Below, in pieces: positions 54,512 through 62,256 of a stretch of 64,000 bases of DNA. Under the pieces are notes generated by a model, which made no database searches, had not been told where the DNA came from, and worked only from the letters and a program-made list of their open reading frames with translations. The stretch comes from Natronoarchaeum rubrum (GTDB taxonomy: Archaea > Halobacteriota > Halobacteria > Halobacteriales > Natronoarchaeaceae). Positions within the stretch are counted from its first letter, which is position 1, and every line of letters starts with the position of its first letter. Location of the stretch: contig NZ_JANHDP010000008.1 of NCBI RefSeq assembly GCF_024494695.1, forward strand, positions 1 to 64,000. The letters are read 5' to 3'. The position numbers and the translations under genes are program-made.

Positions 54512-54979
54512 CTACTCCAGCGGTTGCGCGTAGTCGACCTGCTTCGGTCGGAACTCCGCGTCGCGGTAGAACCGGCGCGCGTCGTCGTTGTGCCAGTCAC
54601 AGGAGACTTTGAGGTGATCGCAGCCACGGTCGCGAGCGATCTCTTTCACGCGTTCGACGACCGTCGTACCGTGGCCCTCATTCCGATGAGCTTCGTCGAT
54701 CGCGAGATTCACGATGCGGAGGTATCGTGAATACTGTCGCGAGGGGTGCTGTCCCTCGCGGAGCGTGACGAAGCCGATCGTCTCGTCGTCATCGACGACG
54801 AGGTAGTCCGCGACATCCTCGTCGTCCAGATGCGCGCGGAAGCCGTCCTCGGGAACCTCGTCGATGTCCGCGTCGGCGAGCGCGTTCAGATCGTCGTACG
54901 CTTCCATCGCTTTCGCGAGGTCGTACCATCGGGTTACGAGCGCGTCGAGGTCCTCCGCAGTGGCTTCGACGAGGTCCAT
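54512..54979 (-). CDS. GNAT-family N-acetyltransferase
   Basis: 155 residues. Acetyl-CoA loop: HRNEGHGTTVVERVKEIARD (the R/Q-x-x-G-x-G/A motif reads RNEGHG, about 108-113). Before it, YLVVDDDETIGFVTLREGQH forms the central strands, and NDDARRFYRDAEFRPKQVDY is the C-terminal half with the family Tyr. Substrate unknown; amines, antibiotics or protein N-termini are all possible. ATG 54979 (MDLVEATAEDL) has a TTTAAAAATA box about 25 bases upstream. Confidence 0.88.
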   Translation of the reverse strand: MDLVEATAEDLDALVTRWYDLAKAMEAYDDLNALADADIDEVPEDGFRAHLDDEDVADYLVVDDDETIGFVTLREGQHPSRQYSRYLRIVNLAIDEAHRNEGHGTTVVERVKEIARDRGCDHLKVSCDWHNDDARRFYRDAEFRPKQVDYAQPLE

Positions 54980-55065
54980 ACGCCCTCGTTCGCAGCGCGT
55001 ATTTTTAAACTCCGGATTGCAGGCTACTCGCACTGCTCCCGAGTCCGTGAGTTCGCAGCGAGAAG

Positions 55066-55169
55066 AGCCGGTGGGGGGATTTGAACCACGGTCGCAGCAA
55101 AGCTGCTCTCTGATTCAAATACCCAACGAGACATATTTGTCGCTCGCGGGGTTGCTCGCGGCAAAAGTA
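55066..55169 (-). repeat. tRNA-Thr trailer element with duplicated tRNA 3' end
   Basis: 22 bases covering the tRNA-Thr acceptor and T-arm 3' half (55170-55191) reappear exactly at 55066-55087, 104 bases away. Read on the minus strand the spacer contains GCCGCGAG, CGCGAGCGA, an inverted T-arm-like GGGTATTTGAAT, then GCAGC-TTT-GCTGC hairpin and GACCG, in the same order as the tRNA-Leu trailer. Confidence 0.75.
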
Positions 55170-55244
55170 AGCCGGTGGGGGGATTTGAACCCCCGGCCTA
55201 TTCCTTACGAAGGAATCGCTCTAGCCAGTCTGAGCTACACCGGC
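55170..55244 (-). tRNA. tRNA-Thr (anticodon CGU)
   Basis: 75 bases. Acceptor GCCGGTG pairs with CACCGGC, discriminator T; D-arm GCTCAGACTGGCTAGAGC; anticodon stem ATTCC/GGAAT with loop TTCGTAA giving CGT; T-arm CGGGG/CCCCC-type stem with TTCAAAT. No intron. It follows the Trm5-like gene's stop by about 90 bases in the opposite orientation group and has an AT-rich TATTTTG stretch (55258-55266) as a candidate promoter. Confidence 0.95.
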
Positions 55245-55336
55245 GTGCTGTGTGCATCAAAATATACGCCCGATGGATTGCTTAAGGGTTGCGAAGTCGC
55301 ACGCCCGCTGCCCGATGTCACCGTTTCGCACTCGCT

Positions 55337-56323
55337 TCATTCCCTCGCCGTGAGCCGAACGTCCAGACAGACGTTCAGCTCGTGGGGCGCGTAGGATCGC
55401 ACTTCGTGGCGGTTCTCGACGATCACCTCGTACTCCGGTTCGGCGGCCGCGCGGATCGCCGCCTCGCCGGGGCCGAAGGGGTCGTCCTCGTGCTGGATGT
55501 CGTAGAAGTGGAGCGTGCAATCGTCGCCGGCGATCCTCACCGCGGCGTCGAGGAACTCGTCGGCGCTGTGGGGCAGGTTCATCACGATCCGGTCGGCCCA
55601 GCCCTCGTAGTCGGGCGCAATCTCGCGGACGTCGCCCGCGATCGCGGTTGCCTGGTCGGCGACGCCGTTGCGTTCCGCGTTCTCCCGGAAGTACTCGATC
55701 GCGCGCACGTTGACGTCCGCCCCGACGACCGTCGCGCCGCGCTCGGCGGCGGGGACGGCGAAGGGGCCGACGCCGGCGAACATGTCGAACACGCGCTCGT
55801 CGGGCTCGATCTGCTCGGTGACGCGGTGGCGCTCGGTCGCGAGTCTGGGCGAAAAGTACACTTCGGCAAGGTCGACCGCGAACTCGCAGCCGTACTCGCG
55901 GTGTACGGTTTCGGTCGAGTCGCCGGCCAGCAGGTCCCAGTCGCGGACGCGCTGCTCGCCCTTGATCTTCGAGGCGCGATTCAGCACCGTCTCGACGGGC
56001 AGTGCCGACGCGACGACGGCATCGGCGATCTCGCGGGCGCACTCGGGGTCGTCCTCGTCGAGGATGACGACGTCGCCGAGACGTTCGAGGCTCGGATCGT
56101 AGCCGAGGATGTCGGCGGGCATCTCCGGCGTCGAGCGCTCGGGGAGATCGCGGCTGACGACCTCGAACTCCTCGGGTACGGCGTCGGGATCGGTCACGGG
56201 GATGTAGAGGACGCCGTCGTCGGCGTCGATCTCGACGTCCTCGGCGACCAGGTCGGCGTCAGCGAGCGCGCGGCGCGTCTCCTCGCCGCGCTCGCGGGCG
56301 ACTCGCACGCAGGGCGCTTCCAT
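55337..56323 (-). CDS. trm5: Trm5-like tRNA (guanine37-N1) methyltransferase
   Basis: 328 residues. N-terminal recognition domain (1-105), then a Rossmann methyltransferase: VFDMFAGVGPFAVPAAERGA (SAM loop), ATVVGADVNVRAIEYFRENA, and the catalytic NLPHSADEFLDAAVR motif (MNLPH) near 250. This matches archaeal Trm5, which methylates G37 next to the anticodon and prevents frameshifting. A distinct Taw2/Taw3-type wybutosine enzyme with similar fold is less likely because the NLPH motif is kept. The neighbouring tRNA-Thr is not a specific partner. Confidence 0.82.
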   Translation of the reverse strand: MEAPCVRVARERGEETRRALADADLVAEDVEIDADDGVLYIPVTDPDAVPEEFEVVSRDLPERSTPEMPADILGYDPSLERLGDVVILDEDDPECAREIADAVVASALPVETVLNRASKIKGEQRVRDWDLLAGDSTETVHREYGCEFAVDLAEVYFSPRLATERHRVTEQIEPDERVFDMFAGVGPFAVPAAERGATVVGADVNVRAIEYFRENAERNGVADQATAIAGDVREIAPDYEGWADRIVMNLPHSADEFLDAAVRIAGDDCTLHFYDIQHEDDPFGPGEAAIRAAAEPEYEVIVENRHEVRSYAPHELNVCLDVRLTARE

Positions 56324-56520
56324 GTCGAGTACTGGTCGCCAGCCCGAAGTAACGCTTGCGAACCACCTTCTTTGCGTCGAGGTTACTCGTTACGCTCGGG
56401 AACCACTCCGAAACCGTGGGCGAAAACGGCCGGCGCCGAGCGACGCGAGATACCGGTGATTCGGCTCGCGCCACAGCTAAAGGCCGAAAACTGATACCGC
56501 TGTGACCCGACGGCGCACAC

Positions 56521-56979
56521 GTGCCCCCGTCACTGCCCTCTCGAACCGAAGCGGGGACGCTCGCCGCCCTGACGCTGACGGTCGTCGGCGCGTGGCTTCC
56601 CTGGGTGCGGAAAATCCCCGTTCGTACCGCCGACGGATCGCTCATGTCTACTAGCGAACTGGTGCAGGGACTTCGACCCGGGATACACGGACTCGACGGG
56701 TTCGTGATCGTCGGCGCCATCGTTGCGGCCCTGGGGACGCTACTCGCCCGCTGGTACGACGTCTCGCCGGCTCCGTTTCTCGTCGCGGCGTCCGTCCCGA
56801 TACTGTGGGCCGCGGGAACCATGCTCGCCGAATATCGATCCGTCGCGCGGTACGAGCCCGAACTCGGCGTCTACCTGACGCTTACCGGGGGACTCGCGCT
56901 TCTCGTGCTGGGCGCCGCTCGCGGCGTCGAGGTCGCAGTTCGACGCCGACGCGGCGAGCACGCGGGCCCTTCCACCTGA
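56521..56979 (+). CDS. Four-helix membrane protein
   Basis: 152 residues from GTG 56521. Helices: LAALTLTVVGAWLPWVRKIP, LDGFVIVGAIVAALGTLLAR, APFLVAASVPILWAAGTMLA and LTLTGGLALLVLGAARGVEV. A short basic cytoplasmic tail (RRRRGEHAG-like) follows. Function unknown. Its stop TGA at 56977 directly touches the reverse stop of nuoI, so the two convergent genes end back to back. Confidence 0.65.
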   Translation: MPPSLPSRTEAGTLAALTLTVVGAWLPWVRKIPVRTADGSLMSTSELVQGLRPGIHGLDGFVIVGAIVAALGTLLARWYDVSPAPFLVAASVPILWAAGTMLAEYRSVARYEPELGVYLTLTGGLALLVLGAARGVEVAVRRRRGEHAGPST

Positions 56980-57441
56980 TCACTGATAATCGACCGTCCC
57001 CTCCCCTTCGCCGATCCACGCGCCGCGATCCGGTTCCCGAGACTCCAGCGGATCGATGTCCTTGAACCACGGCACCGTCTTCAGCTGTTCCTTGTTGTAC
57101 ACCAGATCGTCCTTGGTGTCGCCGGTGAACTCGAAGTTCTGCGTGAGGAGGATCGCGTCCACCGGACAGACCTCCTCGCAGAGTCGGCAGTAGATGCACT
57201 GTCCGACGTGGAGGTTGTACTGTTCCGGATTGCGCTGCTCGTCGGTGACGATCTGGATGGTGTCGTTCGGACAGACGTTCTCGCACTGCCGACACCAGAT
57301 ACAGCGCTCTTGGCTAAACTTGTGGATCCCCCTGAATCGCGGCGACACTTCGGGCGCGTCCTCGGGGTACTCGACGGTGAACGTGTTGCCGTCGAGCGCG
57401 TGCTTCATCGTCGTCGCCATCGATTTGAGCAGTCCGATCAT
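56980..57441 (-). CDS. nuoI: NADH-quinone oxidoreductase (complex I) subunit NuoI
   Basis: 153 residues. Two ferredoxin-type clusters are visible: CIWCRQCENVCP (about 47-58) and CIYCRLCEEVCP (about 86-97), each CxxCxxCxxxCP, binding the 4Fe-4S centres N6a and N6b that carry electrons to NuoB. Full family length. It follows nuoCD after 25 bases; nuoH, which normally sits between them in haloarchaeal clusters, is missing. No nuoJ-N follows; the next gene is convergent. Confidence 0.95.
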   Translation of the reverse strand: MIGLLKSMATTMKHALDGNTFTVEYPEDAPEVSPRFRGIHKFSQERCIWCRQCENVCPNDTIQIVTDEQRNPEQYNLHVGQCIYCRLCEEVCPVDAILLTQNFEFTGDTKDDLVYNKEQLKTVPWFKDIDPLESREPDRGAWIGEGEGTVDYQ

Positions 57442-57466
57442 CGTCGCGAGTCCTCCGTTCGGTGGG

Positions 57467-59134
57467 TCATCGGTCCACGCTCCCGAGCACGATGTCGAGG
57501 CTCCCCAGCGAGGCGATCATGTCGGCGACGTACTCGCCTTCGGCCATCTCCGGCAGCGCGTGGAGGTTGTGGAAACACGGGCTGCGGATCTTGAACCGGG
57601 CGGGCTTGTTGGTGCCATCCGAGCGAATGTAGACGCCGAGTTCGCCTTTGGCGATCTCGACGGTCTCGTACACCTCCTTCCCGGCCTCGGGGCGGAGCGT
57701 CCGCGGGACGTTGCTCTGGATCTCGCGCTCGTCCTCGGGCCAGTCCTCCAGTAGATCGATGCACTGGTCGACGATCCGGGCCGACTCCTCGATCTCGCGG
57801 AGCCGGCACATGAACCGCGAGTAGTTGTCGCCCTCGGTCGCCGTCACGACGTCCCAGTCGAGCTCGTCGTAGTAGCCGTAGGGGTCGTCGCGGCGGACGT
57901 CGTAGTCGACGCCCGAGGCCCGACCGACCGGGCCGGTGCAGCCGTACTGCTTTGCGGTCTCCTCGGAGATGACGCCGGTGTCGATCGTCCGGTACTGGAA
58001 GATCTCGTTCTCGGTGAACAGGTTGTGGTACTCGTCGATCGTTCCGGGCAGGTCGTTCAGGAAGTCCCGCACCTTGTCGAACCACTCGTCGCGGGGCTCG
58101 GGCAGGTCCCAGGCGACCCCGCCCAGCCGGAAGTAGTAGAACATCATCCGCTGCCCGGTCAGATCTTCGAGGATATTTTGCACCTTCTCGCGGTCGCGCA
58201 TCGCGTACATGAAGATCGCCGTGAAGTCGCCGTACGTGTCCAGCGCGAACGTCCCGGCCGCCAGGAAGTGCCCGAGCATCCGGCCGAGCTCGGTCGCCAT
58301 CGTCCGGAGCACCTGCGCGTACTCCGGAACGTCGAGGTCCGCGAGGCTCTCGATCGCTCGCGCGACGCCCCACTCGTTGGGCATGTTGGCCGTGTAATCC
58401 CAGCGATCGGAGTAAGGAATGATCTGGTAGCGGTAGGTTCCCTGTTGGGCCATTTGCTCCTCGCAGCGGTGCAGGTAGCCGATGTCGGGTTCGAGGTCCG
58501 CGACCGTCTCACCGTCAAGCACGGTCTTGAGGTGCAGGACGCCGTGGGTCGCGGGGTGGTGGGGGCCGATGTTGACGAACATCGTGTTCGACCCCTCGGG
58601 GTTGTGGTGGTCCTGCAGCGGATTCTCGTGGGCTCGGTAGGCGACGATCTGGGGCTTGTCCTGATCGTAGTCCAGCGAGAGCGGGTGGCCAGTCCAGGTT
58701 TCGGGCAGGAGGATCCGCTTGAGGTCAGGATGGTCCTGGTACTCGATGCCCACGAGATCGTAGGCTTCGCGCTCGTGCCAGTCCGCCGTGCGGAAGACGG
58801 GCTCGGCGCTCTCGCTGACCGGGCCGGTCTTCGAGGCGGGGACGATCACGTTGACCTCCTGGGTCGGATCGTCGAACTTCCGCATGTGGTAGATCGACTC
58901 GTAGCGGTCCTCGTACTCCTGAGCGGTGAGACACGAGAGGTGATCGAAGCCGGCCTCGTCCTTGAGCGTCGAGAGCACGTCCTGAACGGCGTCGGGCCGG
59001 ATCACGACCCCGCCGGCGTTGACGTGATCCTCGCGTCCGATGACGTGCTCGCCCAGCAGCGCTTCGAGTTCGTCGTAGTCGATCTCGTCCTCGGCCGTGA
59101 CGCCGACGGGCGGCGTCTCCTCTTGTCTACTCAT
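57467..59134 (-). CDS. nuoCD: Complex I fused subunit NuoCD
   Basis: 555 residues. NuoC part (1-175): AQEYEDRYESIYHMRKFDDP and WHEREAYDLVGIEYQDHPDL. NuoD part (185-555): NIGPHHPATHGVLHLKTVLD, IGYLHRCEEQMAQQGTYRY and LTGQRMMFYYFRLGGVAWDL, with the end resembling the [NiFe] hydrogenase large subunit without its Cys ligands. It forms the quinone pocket with NuoB. The C-D fusion is usual in haloarchaea. It starts 21 bases after nuoB ends. Confidence 0.96.
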   Translation of the reverse strand: MSRQEETPPVGVTAEDEIDYDELEALLGEHVIGREDHVNAGGVVIRPDAVQDVLSTLKDEAGFDHLSCLTAQEYEDRYESIYHMRKFDDPTQEVNVIVPASKTGPVSESAEPVFRTADWHEREAYDLVGIEYQDHPDLKRILLPETWTGHPLSLDYDQDKPQIVAYRAHENPLQDHHNPEGSNTMFVNIGPHHPATHGVLHLKTVLDGETVADLEPDIGYLHRCEEQMAQQGTYRYQIIPYSDRWDYTANMPNEWGVARAIESLADLDVPEYAQVLRTMATELGRMLGHFLAAGTFALDTYGDFTAIFMYAMRDREKVQNILEDLTGQRMMFYYFRLGGVAWDLPEPRDEWFDKVRDFLNDLPGTIDEYHNLFTENEIFQYRTIDTGVISEETAKQYGCTGPVGRASGVDYDVRRDDPYGYYDELDWDVVTATEGDNYSRFMCRLREIEESARIVDQCIDLLEDWPEDEREIQSNVPRTLRPEAGKEVYETVEIAKGELGVYIRSDGTNKPARFKIRSPCFHNLHALPEMAEGEYVADMIASLGSLDIVLGSVDR

Positions 59135-59155
59135 GGTGACTCGTAGCGTGTCCGG

Positions 59156-59908
59156 TCATGGCGAATCGGCCCAGTTGTACCGCATCACGAGGTCGTCCTC
59201 GTCGATCTGGTCGGCCAGTTCGTCGACGACCTCGTCCTTCGGCAGGTCGCCGAACTGTTCGAGCTCGTAGGGCTTGACGACCACCGGCGAGGACTCGCCG
59301 TTGGCGATGCGCTCCTGCAGTTTGACGACGCCGTAGACCAGCGCCTCGGGCCGGGGCGGACAGCCCGGAATCTGGATGTCGACCGGAATCGCCTCCTCGG
59401 CGCCCTTGACGACGTTGTACCCCTGCTGGAACGGGCCGCCGCTGGCGGTGCAGTTGCCCATCCCGACGACGAACTTGGGCTCGGGCATCTGGTCGTAGAC
59501 GCGCTTCATCCGGGGCGTGAACTTCGAGACGATGGTGCCCGGGACGATGATCACGTCGGCCTGTCGCGGGCTGGCCCGCGGGACGCCCGAGCCGAAGCGG
59601 TCGAGGTCGTGCTTGACCGCGTACGTGTGCATCATCTCGATGCTGCAGCAAGCGATGCCGAACTGCAGCATGAACATCGAGGAGCCCCGCACCCAGTTCA
59701 TGAACGTGTCGAACTTGGTGAGAATGAACGGGACGGAGCCGAACGCCTCGCGGAGCCGCGAGTTGAAACGGTCGTCGACGCCCGGCCCGGTGCGGGCCTC
59801 GCGGCGCTCGGCCTCGGGATCGGTGCTCTCGTAGATCGCGTCGCGCGGCGCGCCGCCGCTCGTCCCCGGCGTCGAGTCGGGGGCGCCGTTGCGTGGTGAG
59901 TCGCTCAT
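59156..59908 (-). CDS. nuoB: Complex I subunit NuoB
   Basis: 250 residues. Ligands of cluster N2 are present: the adjacent Cys pair in GIACCSIEMMHTYAV (about 87-88), Cys in VGMGNCTASGGPFQ (about 152), and PGCPPRPEAL (about 183). A disordered acidic N-terminal 45 residues is a haloarchaeal addition. The start is seven bases after the 2-oxoacid oxidoreductase gene's stop, so the two are one transcript. NuoA, which should precede nuoB, is absent. Confidence 0.95.
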   Translation of the reverse strand: MSDSPRNGAPDSTPGTSGGAPRDAIYESTDPEAERREARTGPGVDDRFNSRLREAFGSVPFILTKFDTFMNWVRGSSMFMLQFGIACCSIEMMHTYAVKHDLDRFGSGVPRASPRQADVIIVPGTIVSKFTPRMKRVYDQMPEPKFVVGMGNCTASGGPFQQGYNVVKGAEEAIPVDIQIPGCPPRPEALVYGVVKLQERIANGESSPVVVKPYELEQFGDLPKDEVVDELADQIDEDDLVMRYNWADSP

Positions 59909-59915
59909 CTCGCGA

Positions 59916-60857
59916 TCAGGTGTGCCTGTCGAGCAGGTCGTAGGAGCGTTCGGCGTCCCAGTCGTACTCGTCGTCCATGTACCGCTCCGCGAGCGGTTCG
60001 TCGGGCATCTCGCCGATCGCCCGCTTTTCCTCCTGGTAGGACGGCCGATCCTCGTCGACGAAGTACCGGCCCGTCAGCACTGTGCCCTCGTTGAGCGCGT
60101 CCTCGGTCTCGTACATCATCTCCTGGGCCTCGCGGCGGTCGGTGACGTCGAAGTCGTAGTCGTCGGACTCCTGGACGTCGATGTAGGGGACGTACTGTCT
60201 CGCGTCCTTGTTCCAGGTCGGACACTGGGTCAGGAAGTCGATGTGGGCGAACCCGTCGTGTTCCATCGCCTCAACGAGAATCTCCTTGGCCTGGTTCGGG
60301 TTGACCGCGGCCGTCCGCGCGACGTACGAGGAGCCAGCGGTCAGCGACAGGCTCAGCGGCCGCAGCGGGTTCTTCGCGCTCCCGCCCGGCTGCGTCTTGG
60401 ACTTGTGACCCTTCGGGCTCGTCGGCGAGGTCTGGCCCTTGGTGAGCCCGAAGATTTCGTTGTTGAACACGATGTAGGTCATGTCGTGGTTCTCCCGGGC
60501 CGTGTGGATGAAGTGGTTCCCGCCGATGCCGTAGCCGTCGCCGTCCCCGCCCGCGGCGACGACCTCTAGCCCGTCGTTTGCGAGCTTGGCCGCGCGGGCG
60601 ATCGGCAGCGAGCGGCCGTGGATCGTGTGGAACCCGTAGCTGTCGAAGTAGCTGTTGAGCTTGCCCGAACAGCCGATGCCGGTGACGACGAGCGACTCCT
60701 CGGGCGAGCGGCCGATTTCGGCCATCGCCCCTTTTAGCGCCTTGAGGACGCCGAAGTCGCCACAGCCCGGACACCAGGTCGGCTGGGGCTCGATCCCGGG
60801 CGTGAACTCGTCGCGGTCTATCTCCCGGTCCTCTCCGATCGCGTTGAATGCGCTCAT
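59916..60857 (-). CDS. 2-oxoacid:ferredoxin oxidoreductase, beta subunit
   Basis: 313 residues. Thiamine diphosphate-binding subunit: CPGCGDFGVLKALKGAM (about 31-47), AGGDGDGYGIGGNHFIHTAR (TPP/Mg motif GDGD..N), GLTKGQTSPTSPKGHKSKTQ and NPLRPLSLSLTAGSSYVART. It decarboxylates pyruvate or 2-oxoglutarate and reduces ferredoxin; which acid cannot be decided. The alpha subunit gene, normally adjacent, is missing on both sides. It leads a run with nuoB-nuoCD-nuoI, which is unexpected and suggests functional or regulatory linkage of ferredoxin-producing and electron-accepting enzymes. ATG 60857 (MSAFNAIGED) chosen. Confidence 0.92.
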   Translation of the reverse strand: MSAFNAIGEDREIDRDEFTPGIEPQPTWCPGCGDFGVLKALKGAMAEIGRSPEESLVVTGIGCSGKLNSYFDSYGFHTIHGRSLPIARAAKLANDGLEVVAAGGDGDGYGIGGNHFIHTARENHDMTYIVFNNEIFGLTKGQTSPTSPKGHKSKTQPGGSAKNPLRPLSLSLTAGSSYVARTAAVNPNQAKEILVEAMEHDGFAHIDFLTQCPTWNKDARQYVPYIDVQESDDYDFDVTDRREAQEMMYETEDALNEGTVLTGRYFVDEDRPSYQEEKRAIGEMPDEPLAERYMDDEYDWDAERSYDLLDRHT

Positions 60858-60995
60858 GATTTCGTGAATCCCCCGTTCCGCAGTTCGGCCGTCGTTCGTC
60901 GTACGGTCCCGTACCTGAGTCGACGCGCTGAGTCCCGTTAACTGTTGGCCCGCTAACAAGTGACGCGCAAGCGTCGCGCAAGCGTCCGGGTGGTA

Positions 60996-62165
60996 TCACC
61001 CGCGCTCGCGGTCGTGGTAGTAGATCGTGATGGCCGCGACGTCGTCGATCTGTGTCGCGCGAATGCACGATCGGGACCGTCGCGACGGCACGATCGTCTC
61101 GCCGCCGAGGTGGACCGACCGGCCCGCGCTCGGTTTGCCACAGACCGGACAAACGTCGTCATCAGCCGTCTCGGTCTCGGCGTCGGCATCCGTTCCGGAT
61201 TGGGTGGCACCGGTTCCGGATTCGGCGTCAGCATCCGTTCCGGGCTGGGTGTCGGCGTCCGTTTCGGTCTTCGCATCGGCATCCGTCGCTCCTCCAACCC
61301 CCGGTTCGGCGTCTGCCCCGGCGTGACGCCACCGGCGCTCGCCGCGACGCTCGATCTCGGGCAGCGACTCGAACGCGGGGCGCAGACATCCCTCCCAGAG
61401 CGCCTCGGGCGTCTCGTAGTCCGCGTCGTAGTCGGCGTGGATGGCGGCCGCGAGTTCGTCCTCGGTCGCGGTACCGCGATCGCGTAGCAACGTCGCGGCT
61501 GCGAGGACGGCGTCCCGCTCGGCGTCCGCGGCGTCCAGCGTTTCGAGGGCGTGTTTCAGCCCCCCTCGCGGATCGGTCGGCGCGTCGAGATCGACATCCC
61601 GGCCGTTCGTGCGCGGCTGGTCGGCCGGCGCGGCGTCGTCTCGCGCGGCAGTTCCGCCGTCGCCCGCGGTCTCGTCGTAGCGCCACGTCTCGCCGTCGTC
61701 GGGCCGCTGGACGCCGGGCAGCTCGGCGAGGTACTCGCGGACGAACTGCTCCCACCACTCGTCGGGATCGGGGTAACCCGCGGGGTGTTCGTCGTACACG
61801 TCGGCGGCGATCTCGCCCGCGGTCGCCTCGTCCCAGTGCCGGAGATACGCGAACGCCGCGCGGATGGCGTCGGTCCTGTCGGGCCGGACCTGGAACGACT
61901 GGATGGCAGCCTCGACCTCCTCGGGCGTGTCGATCCGATCGTCGGCGCTCCCGTCGCCCGGCGCGCGCAGGAGATTGCGGCCGTCTCTCGTAAGGGACCA
62001 GCCTTCGCCCTTCGCGTGGACGAGCCCGTTGTCGTGGAGTTCTTGCAGGCGGTCGTCGAGGGCGTCGGGATCGCGGTCGAGCCCCTCCGCGATGGCGTCG
62101 ACGCTCCGGTTGGCGTCTTCGAGCGTTTCGAGGATCGCCCTGTCCTCGTCTGTGAGCGTGGTCAT
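60996..62165 (-). CDS. Winged-helix protein with repeat linker and zinc-ribbon end
   Basis: 389 residues. N-terminal winged helix (TTLTDEDRAILETLEDANRS and IAEGLDRDPDALDDRLQELH), a second helical domain with AFAYLRHWDEATAGEIAADV and a related copy (VLAAATLLRDRGTATEDELA) about 130 residues later, an acidic Thr/Asp-rich linker (TDADAKTETDADTQPGTDAD, about 305-345), and a CPVCGKPSAGRS zinc knuckle near 350, ending YYHDRERG. Two repeated domains ('YxxH....YPDPDEWWEQFV' and 'YETPEALWEGCL') suggest a DNA- or RNA-binding regulator. Family not named. Confidence 0.75.
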   Translation of the reverse strand: MTTLTDEDRAILETLEDANRSVDAIAEGLDRDPDALDDRLQELHDNGLVHAKGEGWSLTRDGRNLLRAPGDGSADDRIDTPEEVEAAIQSFQVRPDRTDAIRAAFAYLRHWDEATAGEIAADVYDEHPAGYPDPDEWWEQFVREYLAELPGVQRPDDGETWRYDETAGDGGTAARDDAAPADQPRTNGRDVDLDAPTDPRGGLKHALETLDAADAERDAVLAAATLLRDRGTATEDELAAAIHADYDADYETPEALWEGCLRPAFESLPEIERRGERRWRHAGADAEPGVGGATDADAKTETDADTQPGTDADAESGTGATQSGTDADAETETADDDVCPVCGKPSAGRSVHLGGETIVPSRRSRSCIRATQIDDVAAITIYYHDRERG

Positions 62166-62256
62166 ACGTGACCTACGACGACGGGGACTTTCAGCGTGGG
62201 TTGCGAGGTACTGGTGTGTTGGTTCGATCGAGGGAGGCCAGGAGCGTACAGGACTC

